A DNA stretch of 61,576 bases. Source: Methyloceanibacter sp. (GTDB lineage Bacteria > Pseudomonadota > Alphaproteobacteria > Rhizobiales > Methyloligellaceae). Below, one piece after another: positions 41,171 through 49,133 of the stretch. The DNA lies in the NCBI GenBank assembly GCA_022865725.1, contig JALHTP010000159.1, forward strand, positions 1 through 61,576, in the 5' to 3' direction. Each line of letters opens with the position of its first letter. The first letter of the stretch is position 1. The position numbers and the translations under genes are program-made. The notes beneath the pieces were generated by a model. The model saw only the letters and a list, made by a program, of their open reading frames with translations, searched no databases and had not been told where the DNA came from.

Positions 41171-41716
41171 ATCCCCTACCCTGTCCTCGCCTGCCTTACC
41201 CCGCCTCGCCTAGCCGGACCCTGTCTTACCAAACCTCGGCCTGCCCCACCTCGCCTCGCCCGCCTCGCCCTACCCGAACCCGCCTTACCGCACCCCGCCA
41301 GGCCTTACCGCACGCCGCCCGAGCCCGCCATGCCTTACCGCACCCCGCCCTACCCGCCTCGCCTTAGCCTGCCGGAGCTAGCCAGACCTTGCCCCGCCTT
41401 ATCATGCCTCGCCCAACCCCGCCCCGCCTTAGCTGCCTCGCCTCGCCGCACCTGACCTAGCCCCACCGTAGTGCGCCTCACCTCACCATGGCAGACCGCA
41501 CCATGCCCGCCTCGCCTCGCCCTGCCAAGCCCAACCTTGTCTCGCCCCGCCCAAGCCAACCGCGCCGCGCACCGCCGCGCCCTACCAAGCCCGACCTCAC
41601 CCGACCCGCCCCACCTCGCCTTGCTAAACCTGGCCACACCATGCCTTACCATTCCACGCCGCGCCTCGCCGCACGTAGTTACCATGCCGCACCGTAGTAA
41701 ATTACCGTGGGGAGCC
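41171..41716. repeat. Pentanucleotide-periodic tract B
   Basis: About 545 bp with the same NNRCC style as tract A. From 41616 to 41670 eleven units stay in perfect 5-nt phase, ten of them ending in CC. The tract occupies the untranslated leader between P41727 and the 41141 start, so the RNA made would be a long array of GGYNN units. I find no credible gene in it. Confidence 0.82.
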
Positions 41717-41726
41717 ATACCGTCGC

Positions 41727-41756
41727 ATGATAGCCGATACGGCTAGTGGATGTCAA
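41727..41756 (-). promoter_or_regulatory. Sigma70 promoter P5 with palindromic operator
   Basis: Minus strand TTGACA (41756-41751), an 18-nt spacer and TATCAT (41732-41727); AGCCG-ATA-CGGCT at 41732-41744. Same layout as P1 and P10. It is 7 bases past the terminase stop and transcribes pentamer tract B. Confidence 0.85.
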
Positions 41757-41762
41757 GGGGGG

Positions 41763-43781
41763 TTAGCCGACAAAAGTGATCCGGCCGCCACCTTTAAGGG
41801 CGTGGTAGACGGCGCCGGCGACGGCGTCGATCACGTCCTTACTACCGCCCTTGGGGTGATCTACCTTCTTGCCACGGATGAGGTCGAGGGACTTCCCCTC
41901 TTTCTGTAGGATGGGGTAGGGGTAGAAGCTGAGGTGGTCGCCGTTGATTAGCTCTTGGAGCGTGTCGTGGCCGATGGTGTCTCGGTCAAGGGAGAACTCC
42001 CGAACCTTGAAGCCCTCGCGCTTAAGGATTTGCTTGCTGTCGTAGGACTGCCAGCCGTCGTAGCTGACCAGGCCGGCCTTAACCTTGAACCCGCGATCCT
42101 GCCAGTCGCGGATTAGCTGCCGGACTCGCTCAAACGATATCTCGCCCTTCTCCTCGCGGACTGGCGGCGGCTTAATTTGCAGGACGACGTCTACGACGAT
42201 CTTCTTGGCCTTCGGGTTCGGGTCGCCTTCCTTGGTGGCGAAGTAGGGACAGCCAGGTACCGGCTTATGAGCCATGGCGATCCCGCAGGCGTCCCGCTTA
42301 GCCCCGAGGTCGACGTGAACAAACCGCCTCGCCGGACAGCAGGGCTTGAACCACTCCGCCAGGCGGCCGCTATCGTCGTAGGGATGCCCAGGCCGGCTAG
42401 TATCAGCCTGGCGATCCCACCGCTCGGGATCGGGATAGTAGCCCTCCGCCGAGTGCGGCGGGCGGGCGCCGAAGTCGCGCCAGAACGCGCGGGGATTGTC
42501 GGCGCCGTTCTGCGTTTTCCAGAGCCCGTCCTTCGTGAAGTTACGGTTGGCTTCCCAGGTCGCTAGCTGTAGGCCGAGCATGTTCGGGTGCGTCGGCGCA
42601 TCGTCGGCGTCGAACTCTAGGGCATCGTCGAGTAGGCGCATCGACTTGTCGCCTTCCCACTCCGGCGACGTTAGGACTAGCATCCGCGCCGCGTCCTTGA
42701 AGGTGGCGGTGGTAGCGCGCATCTTGTCCCACACGTCGTCGGCGTTATCGTGGCCCTCGGTATCCTTGAAGCGGGCGAGCTCGTCGAGGATGACCATATA
42801 GGACGTGCCGCCGACCTGGGTCGTCGCCTTGGAGTGGCCGCAGCGGATCACGATGTTCTTGGGGAGCCGGATTTCGAGGCCGGTAACGACGGCCTGCTCG
42901 CGGATCGTCTGAAACCAGACGCCGCCCGTATTCAGGCGGTCGAGGATGTGCTTAAAGACGTTGTTCTTCGCCTGCCGCTCCGCCGTCGCCATGTTGAGGA
43001 TCTGGATTTCCTGATTAGGCGCGAGCCCGTAGTAGGCCTGGGGGTCGGCCAGGGAAAGTAGCTCATAGGCTCCATACCAGGCGCAGACCGAACCGACGAC
43101 GCCCTTCCCGCTCCTCATGCCGCACACCAGGACCAGGATCGTGTAGGCCGCCAGCGGCGACATGAACTCCGTCAGGACTCGGTATTCCATCGGGAAGCTG
43201 GTCTCGATGTTCGCCAGCCCACAGAATCGGGCGTCCGTGCCGAAGGTGAGCGGGTCGACGATCCCGCCCATGGTAGCCGATGATGCGCCGGCGCCCTCGG
43301 GCGACGGTAGTAGGAGCCCCATCGCCGACGTGTCGACGCCGGCTAGCGCGAGCATCTGCGTGATATTCAACTGTAGGGCCGGAGCGTCAACGGGGATACC
43401 GGCGGCGCGGGCGATGTTCCGCCGGCACTCAAGGACAATCGCCAGCGCCTTCATCCGCGCCATGTCTCCTAGCGCGGCGTTCTCATGGTCGAACATGGCC
43501 GACCGCATTATCAGCATCAGCCCGTCGATATAGGTCGCCAGGGCGGCAAGCCCAATGCCGGCCTGTAGGTCGGCGACCTGCTGCTCTTTGATAGCGCGGA
43601 TGTCGGCAAGAACTTGATCGTAGGGGTCGGCCTGGTCTACGACGAGCTCGGGCATCTGCGAGCGTAGGGCTGCGAGAATACGGATCGGCGACTCCCCCAT
43701 AAGATGAAGGCGCCGGACGTGCTGCCGGCGTAACGCGATCCGTTCTGCGTCCATTCGGACTAGGCTAACCTTGGGCGGCAT
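41763..43781 (-). CDS. Terminase large subunit with N-terminal extension
   Basis: 672 aa. Walker A is LVCGMRSGKGVVG near residue 225 and Walker B MVILDELARF near 340. The nuclease domain shows HVDLGAKRDACGIAM, then a second Asp region GLVSYDGWQSYDS and a late D near SKDVIDAVAGA. The first ~200 residues include an HTH-like helix pair (IALRRQHVRRLHLMGESPIR) and may hold a small-terminase-like part; no separate small subunit was recognised. It packages DNA through the portal. Confidence 0.88.
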   Translation of the reverse strand: MPPKVSLVRMDAERIALRRQHVRRLHLMGESPIRILAALRSQMPELVVDQADPYDQVLADIRAIKEQQVADLQAGIGLAALATYIDGLMLIMRSAMFDHENAALGDMARMKALAIVLECRRNIARAAGIPVDAPALQLNITQMLALAGVDTSAMGLLLPSPEGAGASSATMGGIVDPLTFGTDARFCGLANIETSFPMEYRVLTEFMSPLAAYTILVLVCGMRSGKGVVGSVCAWYGAYELLSLADPQAYYGLAPNQEIQILNMATAERQAKNNVFKHILDRLNTGGVWFQTIREQAVVTGLEIRLPKNIVIRCGHSKATTQVGGTSYMVILDELARFKDTEGHDNADDVWDKMRATTATFKDAARMLVLTSPEWEGDKSMRLLDDALEFDADDAPTHPNMLGLQLATWEANRNFTKDGLWKTQNGADNPRAFWRDFGARPPHSAEGYYPDPERWDRQADTSRPGHPYDDSGRLAEWFKPCCPARRFVHVDLGAKRDACGIAMAHKPVPGCPYFATKEGDPNPKAKKIVVDVVLQIKPPPVREEKGEISFERVRQLIRDWQDRGFKVKAGLVSYDGWQSYDSKQILKREGFKVREFSLDRDTIGHDTLQELINGDHLSFYPYPILQKEGKSLDLIRGKKVDHPKGGSKDVIDAVAGAVYHALKGGGRITFVG

Positions 43782-43808
43782 GGGCGGATTCTAGCACGAT
43801 CTCCGATC

Positions 43809-45242
43809 TCAGATCGGCGGGGTCGAATCTAACGCTAGTCTGTAATGCTCCGCCGCGCGCCAGCGGGCGGCGGGCGGCCAGGGCCACTTGACGATCTCCC
43901 ATGGCAAGCGCTCGGCGTCCTCGATGGTCGGCGCTAGGTCGACCGTGCCGGCCCCGCCGACCCAGGACTTGACTAGCTCCAACGGGGCTGCTAGGAAGTC
44001 CGCTACGTCGATAGCGATGGACTTCTCCCCCTGCGGCCAGATCACAAAGACGTGTCGGCTAGCCGATTGGCGGGCCATCCAGTCCTTGAATAGGTCGACC
44101 TGCCCGCGCATATCCCGCCCAGGCACAAACCGAGCCAGGGGCGCCGGCGGCGCGGGGTCGAAGGTAGTCATCTTGACGCGGCATATCCCCCACTTGATCG
44201 CCCGCGAAAACTCGTAGTAAAGCTCTCGGAACTCCGCCCAATCGCTCTCGGCCTCGTAGGGCGCGCAGGGTACAAAGAATAGGTGGCTATGAACGTGGTT
44301 GGTGTGGATGTCCTGTAGCAATTCGACCAGGCCGGCCGTGGGGATGGGCTTGCGGAAGGCGTAGCGTATGCGCTCCGAAAGGCCCTCGACGCCTAGCCGG
44401 CAGGACGATGGGCGGGCCGCGTACATGGCGGCGCGCGAGCGGCGGTTCCTAAGGGCGCGGTAGGAGAACGATTGGGCGTCGAGCTTACTGTCTATGTCTG
44501 TGAACCAGGGCAGGGCCGCCGGATCGTTGGACACTAGCCGGACGCGCTCCTTCGCCGCCTGTAGGCGCGTCATTTGACGGGTAACGTACTGCCCGTCCGG
44601 CTGGAATTGATAGATTTGCTGCCAGGACGTTGAACAGAATAGGCACTTGTTGGGGCATCCCTTGGCGACGATTAGCTGTACCACCTTGTCGTCGTTACGG
44701 ATCGGCGGGACCTGCCAGTCGATGTAGGTGTCGGGCTCCGCTAGCGTAGGCGCGGGCGCCGCTAGTAGCCACGGTCGGGCCACGTCGCGGCCCAGGCTGG
44801 CAATCTGACGGCGATCTAGGGCGTAGGGGTAGGTGGATACCCACGACCGGATTTCCTCTAGCGTCTTGCCGGCAGCGATGAGGGGGAGGAGCTCGCGCAT
44901 AAAGGCGAAGGCTTCGCCGATGGCGACGGCGTCGGCGGTGTCGAGGGCATGGAAGGGATTAGCCGACACGCCGCCGCCCGTTATGACGTAGGGCGCGGCG
45001 GCGCGCTTAGCGGGCGCCGGCTCTACACCTATGCTACGGAGCGCCCGCCGGCTAGCCGCCGAGAAGTTTTTGGCGCCGGCGTGGACTAAGAGGATGATGT
45101 CGGCGGTCTTCGGGTCTACCAGGCTAACGCCGGCCTGCCGGCACTCCCAGGATAACCAATGGCCGACGATGGACGCGACATAATCCTCGGCGTAGGCGGC
45201 CGACGTCTTCTCGTTAGCGTCGACGATGGCTAGGCGGGGCAT
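43809..45242 (-). CDS. Radical SAM enzyme
   Basis: 477 aa. KGCPNKCLFCSTSW near residue 200 is the C-x3-C-x2-C cluster site. The first ~190 residues have a Rossmann/B12-binding-like order (LAIVDANEKT, ADIILLVHAGAKNFS, PYVITGGGVSANPFHAL). It might modify nucleic acid or peptide; I cannot name the reaction. Its start overlaps the ParB-like gene by a few bases, and the terminase follows 27 bases after the stop. Confidence 0.76.
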   Translation of the reverse strand: MPRLAIVDANEKTSAAYAEDYVASIVGHWLSWECRQAGVSLVDPKTADIILLVHAGAKNFSAASRRALRSIGVEPAPAKRAAAPYVITGGGVSANPFHALDTADAVAIGEAFAFMRELLPLIAAGKTLEEIRSWVSTYPYALDRRQIASLGRDVARPWLLAAPAPTLAEPDTYIDWQVPPIRNDDKVVQLIVAKGCPNKCLFCSTSWQQIYQFQPDGQYVTRQMTRLQAAKERVRLVSNDPAALPWFTDIDSKLDAQSFSYRALRNRRSRAAMYAARPSSCRLGVEGLSERIRYAFRKPIPTAGLVELLQDIHTNHVHSHLFFVPCAPYEAESDWAEFRELYYEFSRAIKWGICRVKMTTFDPAPPAPLARFVPGRDMRGQVDLFKDWMARQSASRHVFVIWPQGEKSIAIDVADFLAAPLELVKSWVGGAGTVDLAPTIEDAERLPWEIVKWPWPPAARWRAAEHYRLALDSTPPI

Positions 45243-45244
45243 GA

Positions 45245-45892
45245 TTAGGACTCCGGCGCGGGCTCAGGCTCGGTCTCGACCTCAACGCCGACCGTGGCTA
45301 GGCCGGCGTTGATGATGAAAACGACGCCGGCGCGGTCGTCCTCGGGGTAGTGTTCGCGGATGTAGGCTAGGAGGGCTTCATAGGTTGACGTGGGCATGGC
45401 TACTAAGATTTCGCCGAACTGTAGGCCGACGTAGCCGCCCGACTTCGCCCGTAGGGCCGCGAAGTTATCGTTGGTCCTGGCGCTATCCTTGCCTAGCCGT
45501 AGCTCGTTCTCGGTGAAGCCGGTTAGCGAGAGGTCGCCGCCCTCTAGACGGATTTCGTCCTGGATCAGCATTAGCTCGGCCTCATGCCAGCGGCCATGAA
45601 TCCGGTTAAGGGCCTGGTTTATCAGCTTGGCGTCCAGCTTTGACACGTCGATCTCGACGACGGGGACGCGGGCCATCCCTATGTCGATGGCCGCCTCGAG
45701 GCGCTGGTGTCCGCCGATCACGCGGCCGTCCTCTTGACGGATGATGATCGGGTCGACCATCCCCCAGGTCTCTAGCGACCGCTTAAGGGCTTCCATCTCG
45801 CCCTCGGGCATGTAGCGGGGGTTTCGCTCCGCCGGCTTAAGGGCGCGGGGGTCGGCGTAGTGGATCTCCAAGCCGTCCGTTACTTTAGCCAT
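45245..45892 (-). CDS. ParB-like nuclease-domain protein
   Basis: About 215 aa from ATG 45892, overlapping the stop of the upstream gene. The first 90 residues are ParB-N: PRALKPAERNPRYM, DPIIIRQEDGRVIGGHQRLE (G-H-Q-R signature), then a helical region and an acidic tail (EVETEPEPAPES). Such proteins often accompany phage terminases and methylases. Confidence 0.74.
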   Translation of the reverse strand: MAKVTDGLEIHYADPRALKPAERNPRYMPEGEMEALKRSLETWGMVDPIIIRQEDGRVIGGHQRLEAAIDIGMARVPVVEIDVSKLDAKLINQALNRIHGRWHEAELMLIQDEIRLEGGDLSLTGFTENELRLGKDSARTNDNFAALRAKSGGYVGLQFGEILVAMPTSTYEALLAYIREHYPEDDRAGVVFIINAGLATVGVEVETEPEPAPES

Positions 45893-46403
45893 GGCGTAGT
45901 ATGCTCGCAATCCTGGCGCTTGACCAATCGCCGTGTCGGGTCAGCCTGATTATCTGCTGGACGCCGGCCTTATAGGCGGCCGGTATCTCCGGCACCGGCT
46001 CCTCGCTGCGGCAAATATAGACGTTCGGGCCTAGGGCTTCAAGGATGGCCGGTAGACAGGACTCCCCCTGGGCCGTCATGCCGATGGGGATCACGCGCCA
46101 CACACACTCGAGCGCCGCGACGATAGCCGCGCGCTCGTCGAAGCCAAAGAACGGCCGGCCGGCGCCTTTAGCATGGCGCACTAGATCATCGGAGTCGATA
46201 GCGACGATTAGGTCGTCGCAGTAGGACGCTGCGTGTTGGAGCATGGCTAGGTGGCCGACGTGAAAAAGGTCGTAGCATCCGTTAGTCAGGCCGATGGTGC
46301 GGCCGGTTGCCCGCCTCGCTGATGCTAGCGCTAGTCCCAGGCCGCCATCACCGGCAGGGATAATCTTGCGCCGGCTAGGGAATTCTGTCGTTCCTCGCTC
46401 CAT
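45885..46403 (-). CDS. HldE C-domain-like nucleotidyltransferase
   Basis: About 172 aa. TIGLTNGCYDLFHVGHLAML near residue 36 is the nucleotidyltransferase motif (G-x-F-D-x-x-H-x-G-H class; here C-Y-D-L-F-H-V-G-H) of RfaE2/TagD. FFGFDERAAIVAALECVWRV fits the usual acceptor helix. It would add a nucleotide to a sugar phosphate. Start chosen at ATG 46403 behind GGAG; the N-terminus overlaps the kinase gene by 73 bases. Confidence 0.77.
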   Translation of the reverse strand: MERGTTEFPSRRKIIPAGDGGLGLALASARRATGRTIGLTNGCYDLFHVGHLAMLQHAASYCDDLIVAIDSDDLVRHAKGAGRPFFGFDERAAIVAALECVWRVIPIGMTAQGESCLPAILEALGPNVYICRSEEPVPEIPAAYKAGVQQIIRLTRHGDWSSARIASILRHG

Positions 46404-47227
46404 CGGTAGATCTCCGTCCACCTTACGGCCTCATTATACCCCTGCTTCCGTATCCGTAGACCGGCCGCCACGCCGGCGATGTGCGCGGCCATGAGTACCT
46501 CTTTGCCGCCGGCTAGGGCCACGGCCAGGGTGCCGGTGAATACGTCGCCGGCACCGCTGATGTTGACTACCGGCGCGGGGTTAGGCGCCGCCGGTGAACG
46601 CTCGACTCCGCCGGCGGACACAACGATGTGGCCGCGCGCTCCGCAGGTAAGGACTAGGGCGCCGACGCGAAGATGCGCCCGATAATCGAGGAAGTCCTCG
46701 TTAGGGGAGTCGAAGGTTACGCCTGGCGCGTCCTGGATCGACGCCTTTAGCACGTCGAGCCCTTCCCACTCGCCGGCTATGCGCCGGCAATCGCCGATGA
46801 CCGGAACCCCCAAGGCGGTATGAGCCCAGGCGATGATCTCCGCCGGCCACGGCTGCCCCTGGTAGTCCACTAGGACGGCGGCCGATACGGCGCCGCAGGG
46901 CTCCATCGCGTCGCGGTAAAGCCGCGGTGGCCACTCCTCGTCTAGCCGGAATACCTCTTGGGGCCGGCCGGCCGTCTCGGCGATGAATCGCGTCTTGGAC
47001 GTCTCGGCGATGTAGCGGGCCTCGGGTAGAACGCCGAGGCTCTCGATCTGGCGGGCGACGTTGACGGCGCCGCCGCCGGCCTGGGTTTCGCTCCGACGCA
47101 GGAATACGGGTAGCGGCGTTTCGCGCGATAGGCGCTCCGCCGCTACCCGTACAAATACGTCTCTACAGGCGTCGCCGATAACGAGGATAGGGTCGCGGGG
47201 TAGCCAGTCCGGCCTGTCTTCGCTCAT
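46331..47227 (-). CDS. HldE N-domain-like sugar kinase (PfkB family)
   Basis: 298 aa. ILVIGDACRDVFVRVAAERL near residue 14 and TQAGGGAVNVARQIESLGV near residue 50 match RfaE1. The catalytic loop NISGAGDVFTGTLAVAL is near residue 230, with the base Asp in GAGD. In most bacteria HldE is one protein of kinase plus nucleotidyltransferase; here the two are separate overlapping genes. The usual product is ADP-heptose, but substrate is not proved. Confidence 0.8.
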   Translation of the reverse strand: MSEDRPDWLPRDPILVIGDACRDVFVRVAAERLSRETPLPVFLRRSETQAGGGAVNVARQIESLGVLPEARYIAETSKTRFIAETAGRPQEVFRLDEEWPPRLYRDAMEPCGAVSAAVLVDYQGQPWPAEIIAWAHTALGVPVIGDCRRIAGEWEGLDVLKASIQDAPGVTFDSPNEDFLDYRAHLRVGALVLTCGARGHIVVSAGGVERSPAAPNPAPVVNISGAGDVFTGTLAVALAGGKEVLMAAHIAGVAAGLRIRKQGYNEAVRWTEIYRWSEERQNSLAGARLSLPVMAAWD

Positions 47228-47460
47228 TCGGGCTCCGTGGGTTGCCGGCGCTGCCGCTTGAATCGACGCTCTAGCTCGGCTAGAGCCAGAGTTAGCATCT
47301 TGGGGTGCCGGACGTTCTGACTACCGCTCTCCCATCGGGAGATGGTGAAGGGGCCGACGCCTAGGTAGTCGCGTAGCTCGGCCTGTTGGAGCCGCCACCG
47401 CTGGCGGAAAGCCTTGATGTCTTCGGCGGTTGCGGGAGTGATCGGGTCTTCGTCTGCCAA
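47224..47460 (-). CDS. XRE-family repressor
   Basis: 78 aa from TTG 47460, eight bases after GGAGG. The HTH reads QQAELRDYLGVGPFTISRWE with the usual G-V-x-x-x-T-I-S-R-W-E turn, followed by QNVRHPKMLTLALAELERR and a basic tail. It has its own operator promoter 22 bases upstream, so it probably represses itself as well as the other nine. No dimerisation or cleavage domain is seen, so it may act as a small Cro-like regulator. Confidence 0.82.
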   Translation of the reverse strand: MADEDPITPATAEDIKAFRQRWRLQQAELRDYLGVGPFTISRWESGSQNVRHPKMLTLALAELERRFKRQRRQPTEPE

Positions 47461-47481
47461 CTAGCCCACCTCCTACCGCCG

Positions 47482-47510
47482 ATTATGCCGTATCGGCTAC
47501 CCGCTGTCAA
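47482..47510 (-). promoter_or_regulatory. Sigma70 promoter P6 with operator, in front of the repressor
   Basis: Minus strand TTGACA (47510-47505), a 17-nt spacer and CATAAT (47487-47482). Palindrome GCCG-TAT-CGGC (47487-47497). It sits within the end of the upstream HNH-like gene and directs the XRE gene. Confidence 0.8.
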
Positions 47511-47836
47511 GCCTCGATGGGGCCTGGCACCGGCGCGTGGCGGCCACGGGCGACGGGGTTAGTGTTGGTATGCCAGAAACGCCCATCGTCGAATTGCAGG
47601 GTGTCGCCGCAGATGGAGCACTTGCGGGTAGGGACTAGGTTCTCGACCTCATTGTTCGTCGGATCGCCGTCCAGGTGGTGTAGAGCTACCTCGTCGCGGC
47701 GCCGTTCCTGGTTTAGCAGGTCCTCGATGCGTTCGGCTAGCATCTGCTTTCGCCCATCGCTGAGCCCCCAATAGTAGGCGATGACGCAGCCGGCGATGAT
47801 GAAGATCGCCGCTATCAGGATATCTAACCCGTTCAT
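47507..47836 (-). CDS. Single-TM protein with HNH-like segment
   Basis: 109 aa. Residues 4-23 are a clean TM segment (LDILIAAIFIIAGCVIAYYW). LHHLDGDPTNNEVENLVP near residue 52 is the HNH core, followed by CSICGD. The nuclease half is short and the last His is unclear, so activity is doubtful. A membrane-tied HNH protein would be unusual. Confidence 0.6.
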   Translation of the reverse strand: MNGLDILIAAIFIIAGCVIAYYWGLSDGRKQMLAERIEDLLNQERRRDEVALHHLDGDPTNNEVENLVPTRKCSICGDTLQFDDGRFWHTNTNPVARGRHAPVPGPIEA

Positions 47837-47871
47837 TCTCGGGCTCCCTTCCGCCGGCTAGGTGCCGGCAC

Positions 47872-48090
47872 TCATGATCGCCGGCGACACCGGATGCAGG
47901 TAACGTCGGCGAGGTCTCCGCGCTTGAAAAACTTGACGTCGTTAATGCGGCGGCTCTGCCCGCATCGGGTAACGATGAACGCTACCCTCTGGCGGACGAT
48001 GTTCGCGTTGACGAGGACGTGAATCTTTGGCGTAGCCGTTCGCAGCTTTAGGGCAAAGCTACCGACGATGATCGTAGGCGGTGGCATCAT
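47872..48090 (-). CDS. Small zinc-binding protein
   Basis: 72 aa; beta-rich, with VTRCGQSRR near residue 40 and a C-terminal CIRCRRRS. Possibly a zinc ribbon using the two Cys regions. Function unknown. Confidence 0.5.
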   Translation of the reverse strand: MMPPPTIIVGSFALKLRTATPKIHVLVNANIVRQRVAFIVTRCGQSRRINDVKFFKRGDLADVTCIRCRRRS

Positions 48091-48483
48091 CTACACCGTT
48101 TCTTCGGGGCCTCGATTGGCTTCGGCGACGGCCTTAGCCAATAGCCAGTTGTGGATCTCCGCGCTAGTAATCCGCCACGGCTGGTCGCCTGGCCAGCCGG
48201 CTACTACGTCGAACTTGAAGCGCTGGTGGTAGCTCACCGCTGCGTCTTCGGACGTCTCGCATAGTAGGATGGCTAGTGATAGCTGCGCTGGCCCACTACC
48301 GGCATACCCCCAAGAGAAGCCGGTCGGCGAGTGATTCCAGACCCTTAGCGACGGTTCAAGGGGTAACGGTTCCCCGTCGCGGAAGGCGCCGTGCGGCGGG
48401 ACGCCCTGGTAGACATGGTTAGGCGCATCGCAGATCTCGCAGGGATGGCCCGCCTCTCCGATTCGTACTAGACCTTCGTCCAT
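48091..48483 (-). CDS. DUF6166-like protein with N-terminal zinc knuckle
   Basis: 130 aa from ATG 48483 behind AAGGAG. HPCEICDAPNHV near residue 12 is a knuckle. PTGFSWGYAGSGPAQLSLAI near residue 50 is the F-x-W-G-Y-x-G-S-G-P-A-Q-L-A-x-A-I-L signature of DUF6166. Its role is unknown. The start overlaps the upstream gene. Confidence 0.72.
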   Translation of the reverse strand: MDEGLVRIGEAGHPCEICDAPNHVYQGVPPHGAFRDGEPLPLEPSLRVWNHSPTGFSWGYAGSGPAQLSLAILLCETSEDAAVSYHQRFKFDVVAGWPGDQPWRITSAEIHNWLLAKAVAEANRGPEETV

Positions 48484-48719
48484 GACCTCGTTCTCCTTCC
48501 CAGGCGCCGCCGGCCCCGCCAAAGGCGGTCGGCGGCGCGTCTGACATAGCGGTTGACGTAGCCGTTCGTCCAGAGCTCGTACTTGACGGCGCCGCAATCG
48601 CAGGCGTAGGTGACCGTCTTGGGGTTCCCATCGGCGACCCTAGCGAGCCGGTTTCCAGGGTCGCCGGCGGGGTCTATGGGCGCGGCCATCGCCCACTCAT
48701 GCCGGTGTGTTAGGCCCAT
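48468..48719 (-). CDS. Small Cys-containing protein
   Basis: 83 aa. HRHEWAMAAPIDPAGDPGN then TYACDCGAVKYELWTNGYVN: a C-x-C zinc site and a beta hairpin, followed by a strongly basic C-terminus (RLWRGRRRLGRRTR) that may bind nucleic acid. It overlaps the preceding small gene by 23 bases. Confidence 0.55.
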   Translation of the reverse strand: MGLTHRHEWAMAAPIDPAGDPGNRLARVADGNPKTVTYACDCGAVKYELWTNGYVNRYVRRAADRLWRGRRRLGRRTRSWTKV

Positions 48720-48837
48720 CGACTACCTCGATTTCGTGCGCCGCCGGCCGGCTTATGCGGTGGAGCCGCGACGGCCGCCGGCCCGATAGGTACAGGATTT
48801 CCGCTAGCCTGGCGACGATAGCTCGGACTAGGCTCAT
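48697..48837 (-). CDS. Small ORF, 46 aa
   Basis: MSLVRAIVARLAEILYLSGR... from ATG 48837, which overlaps the TGA of the upstream gene (ATGA), to TGA at 48697. A helical N-terminus and an acidic end (HEIEVVDGPNTPA). The four-base overlap with the upstream gene and 23-base overlap with the downstream one make it a plausible real gene despite its size. No function seen. Confidence 0.5.
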   Translation of the reverse strand: MSLVRAIVARLAEILYLSGRRPSRLHRISRPAAHEIEVVDGPNTPA

Positions 48838-49049
48838 GTCACTAGCTCGGGCTCGCCGTCGATGTAGGCTAGGTGGAGCCGCTTGCGCTGGCCGCCGTTA
48901 AGGCGCTGTAGGCCCCAAAGCATCGCTCGGTAGTTTCCGGTCGCCACCACCTTGACCTTGACCGTTTCCTCTGGCAGCCGCGCGCTGGCGTTCAGGTGCA
49001 TCGTGATCTTCCAGCGGTAGCTCGGTGGTCTAACCCTCTTTTCCTGCAT
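48834..49049 (-). CDS. Small protein of unknown function
   Basis: 71 aa. RWKITMHLNASARLPEETVK then VKVVATGNYRAMLWGLQRLN; beta-rich and basic. Downstream end joined by ATGA to the 46-aa gene. Nothing recognised. Confidence 0.55.
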   Translation of the reverse strand: MQEKRVRPPSYRWKITMHLNASARLPEETVKVKVVATGNYRAMLWGLQRLNGGQRKRLHLAYIDGEPELVT

Positions 49050-49077
49050 ACCGTTCCCCCTTCCGGCTCTAACGTCA

Positions 49078-49126
49078 GGGCCGGCAGGCGCCGGCCCTAG
49101 CGAGAGGGCCGGAAGCCCTCTCGATC
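49078..49126. other. Tandem inverted repeats between 49134 and 49049
   Basis: Two stems lie side by side: AGGGCCGGC/GCCGGCCCT and CGAGAGGGC/GCCCTCTCG, each about 9 bp. There is no T-rich tail on the minus strand, so this is a possible RNA structure or pause site only. Confidence 0.4.
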
Positions 49127-49133
49127 CGTAGCC

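Noticed and set aside
39541..41718. Open frames on both strands through the pentamer tracts
   Set aside because: Frames arise from the repetitive composition (Pro/Arg/Ala strings) and lack start signals.
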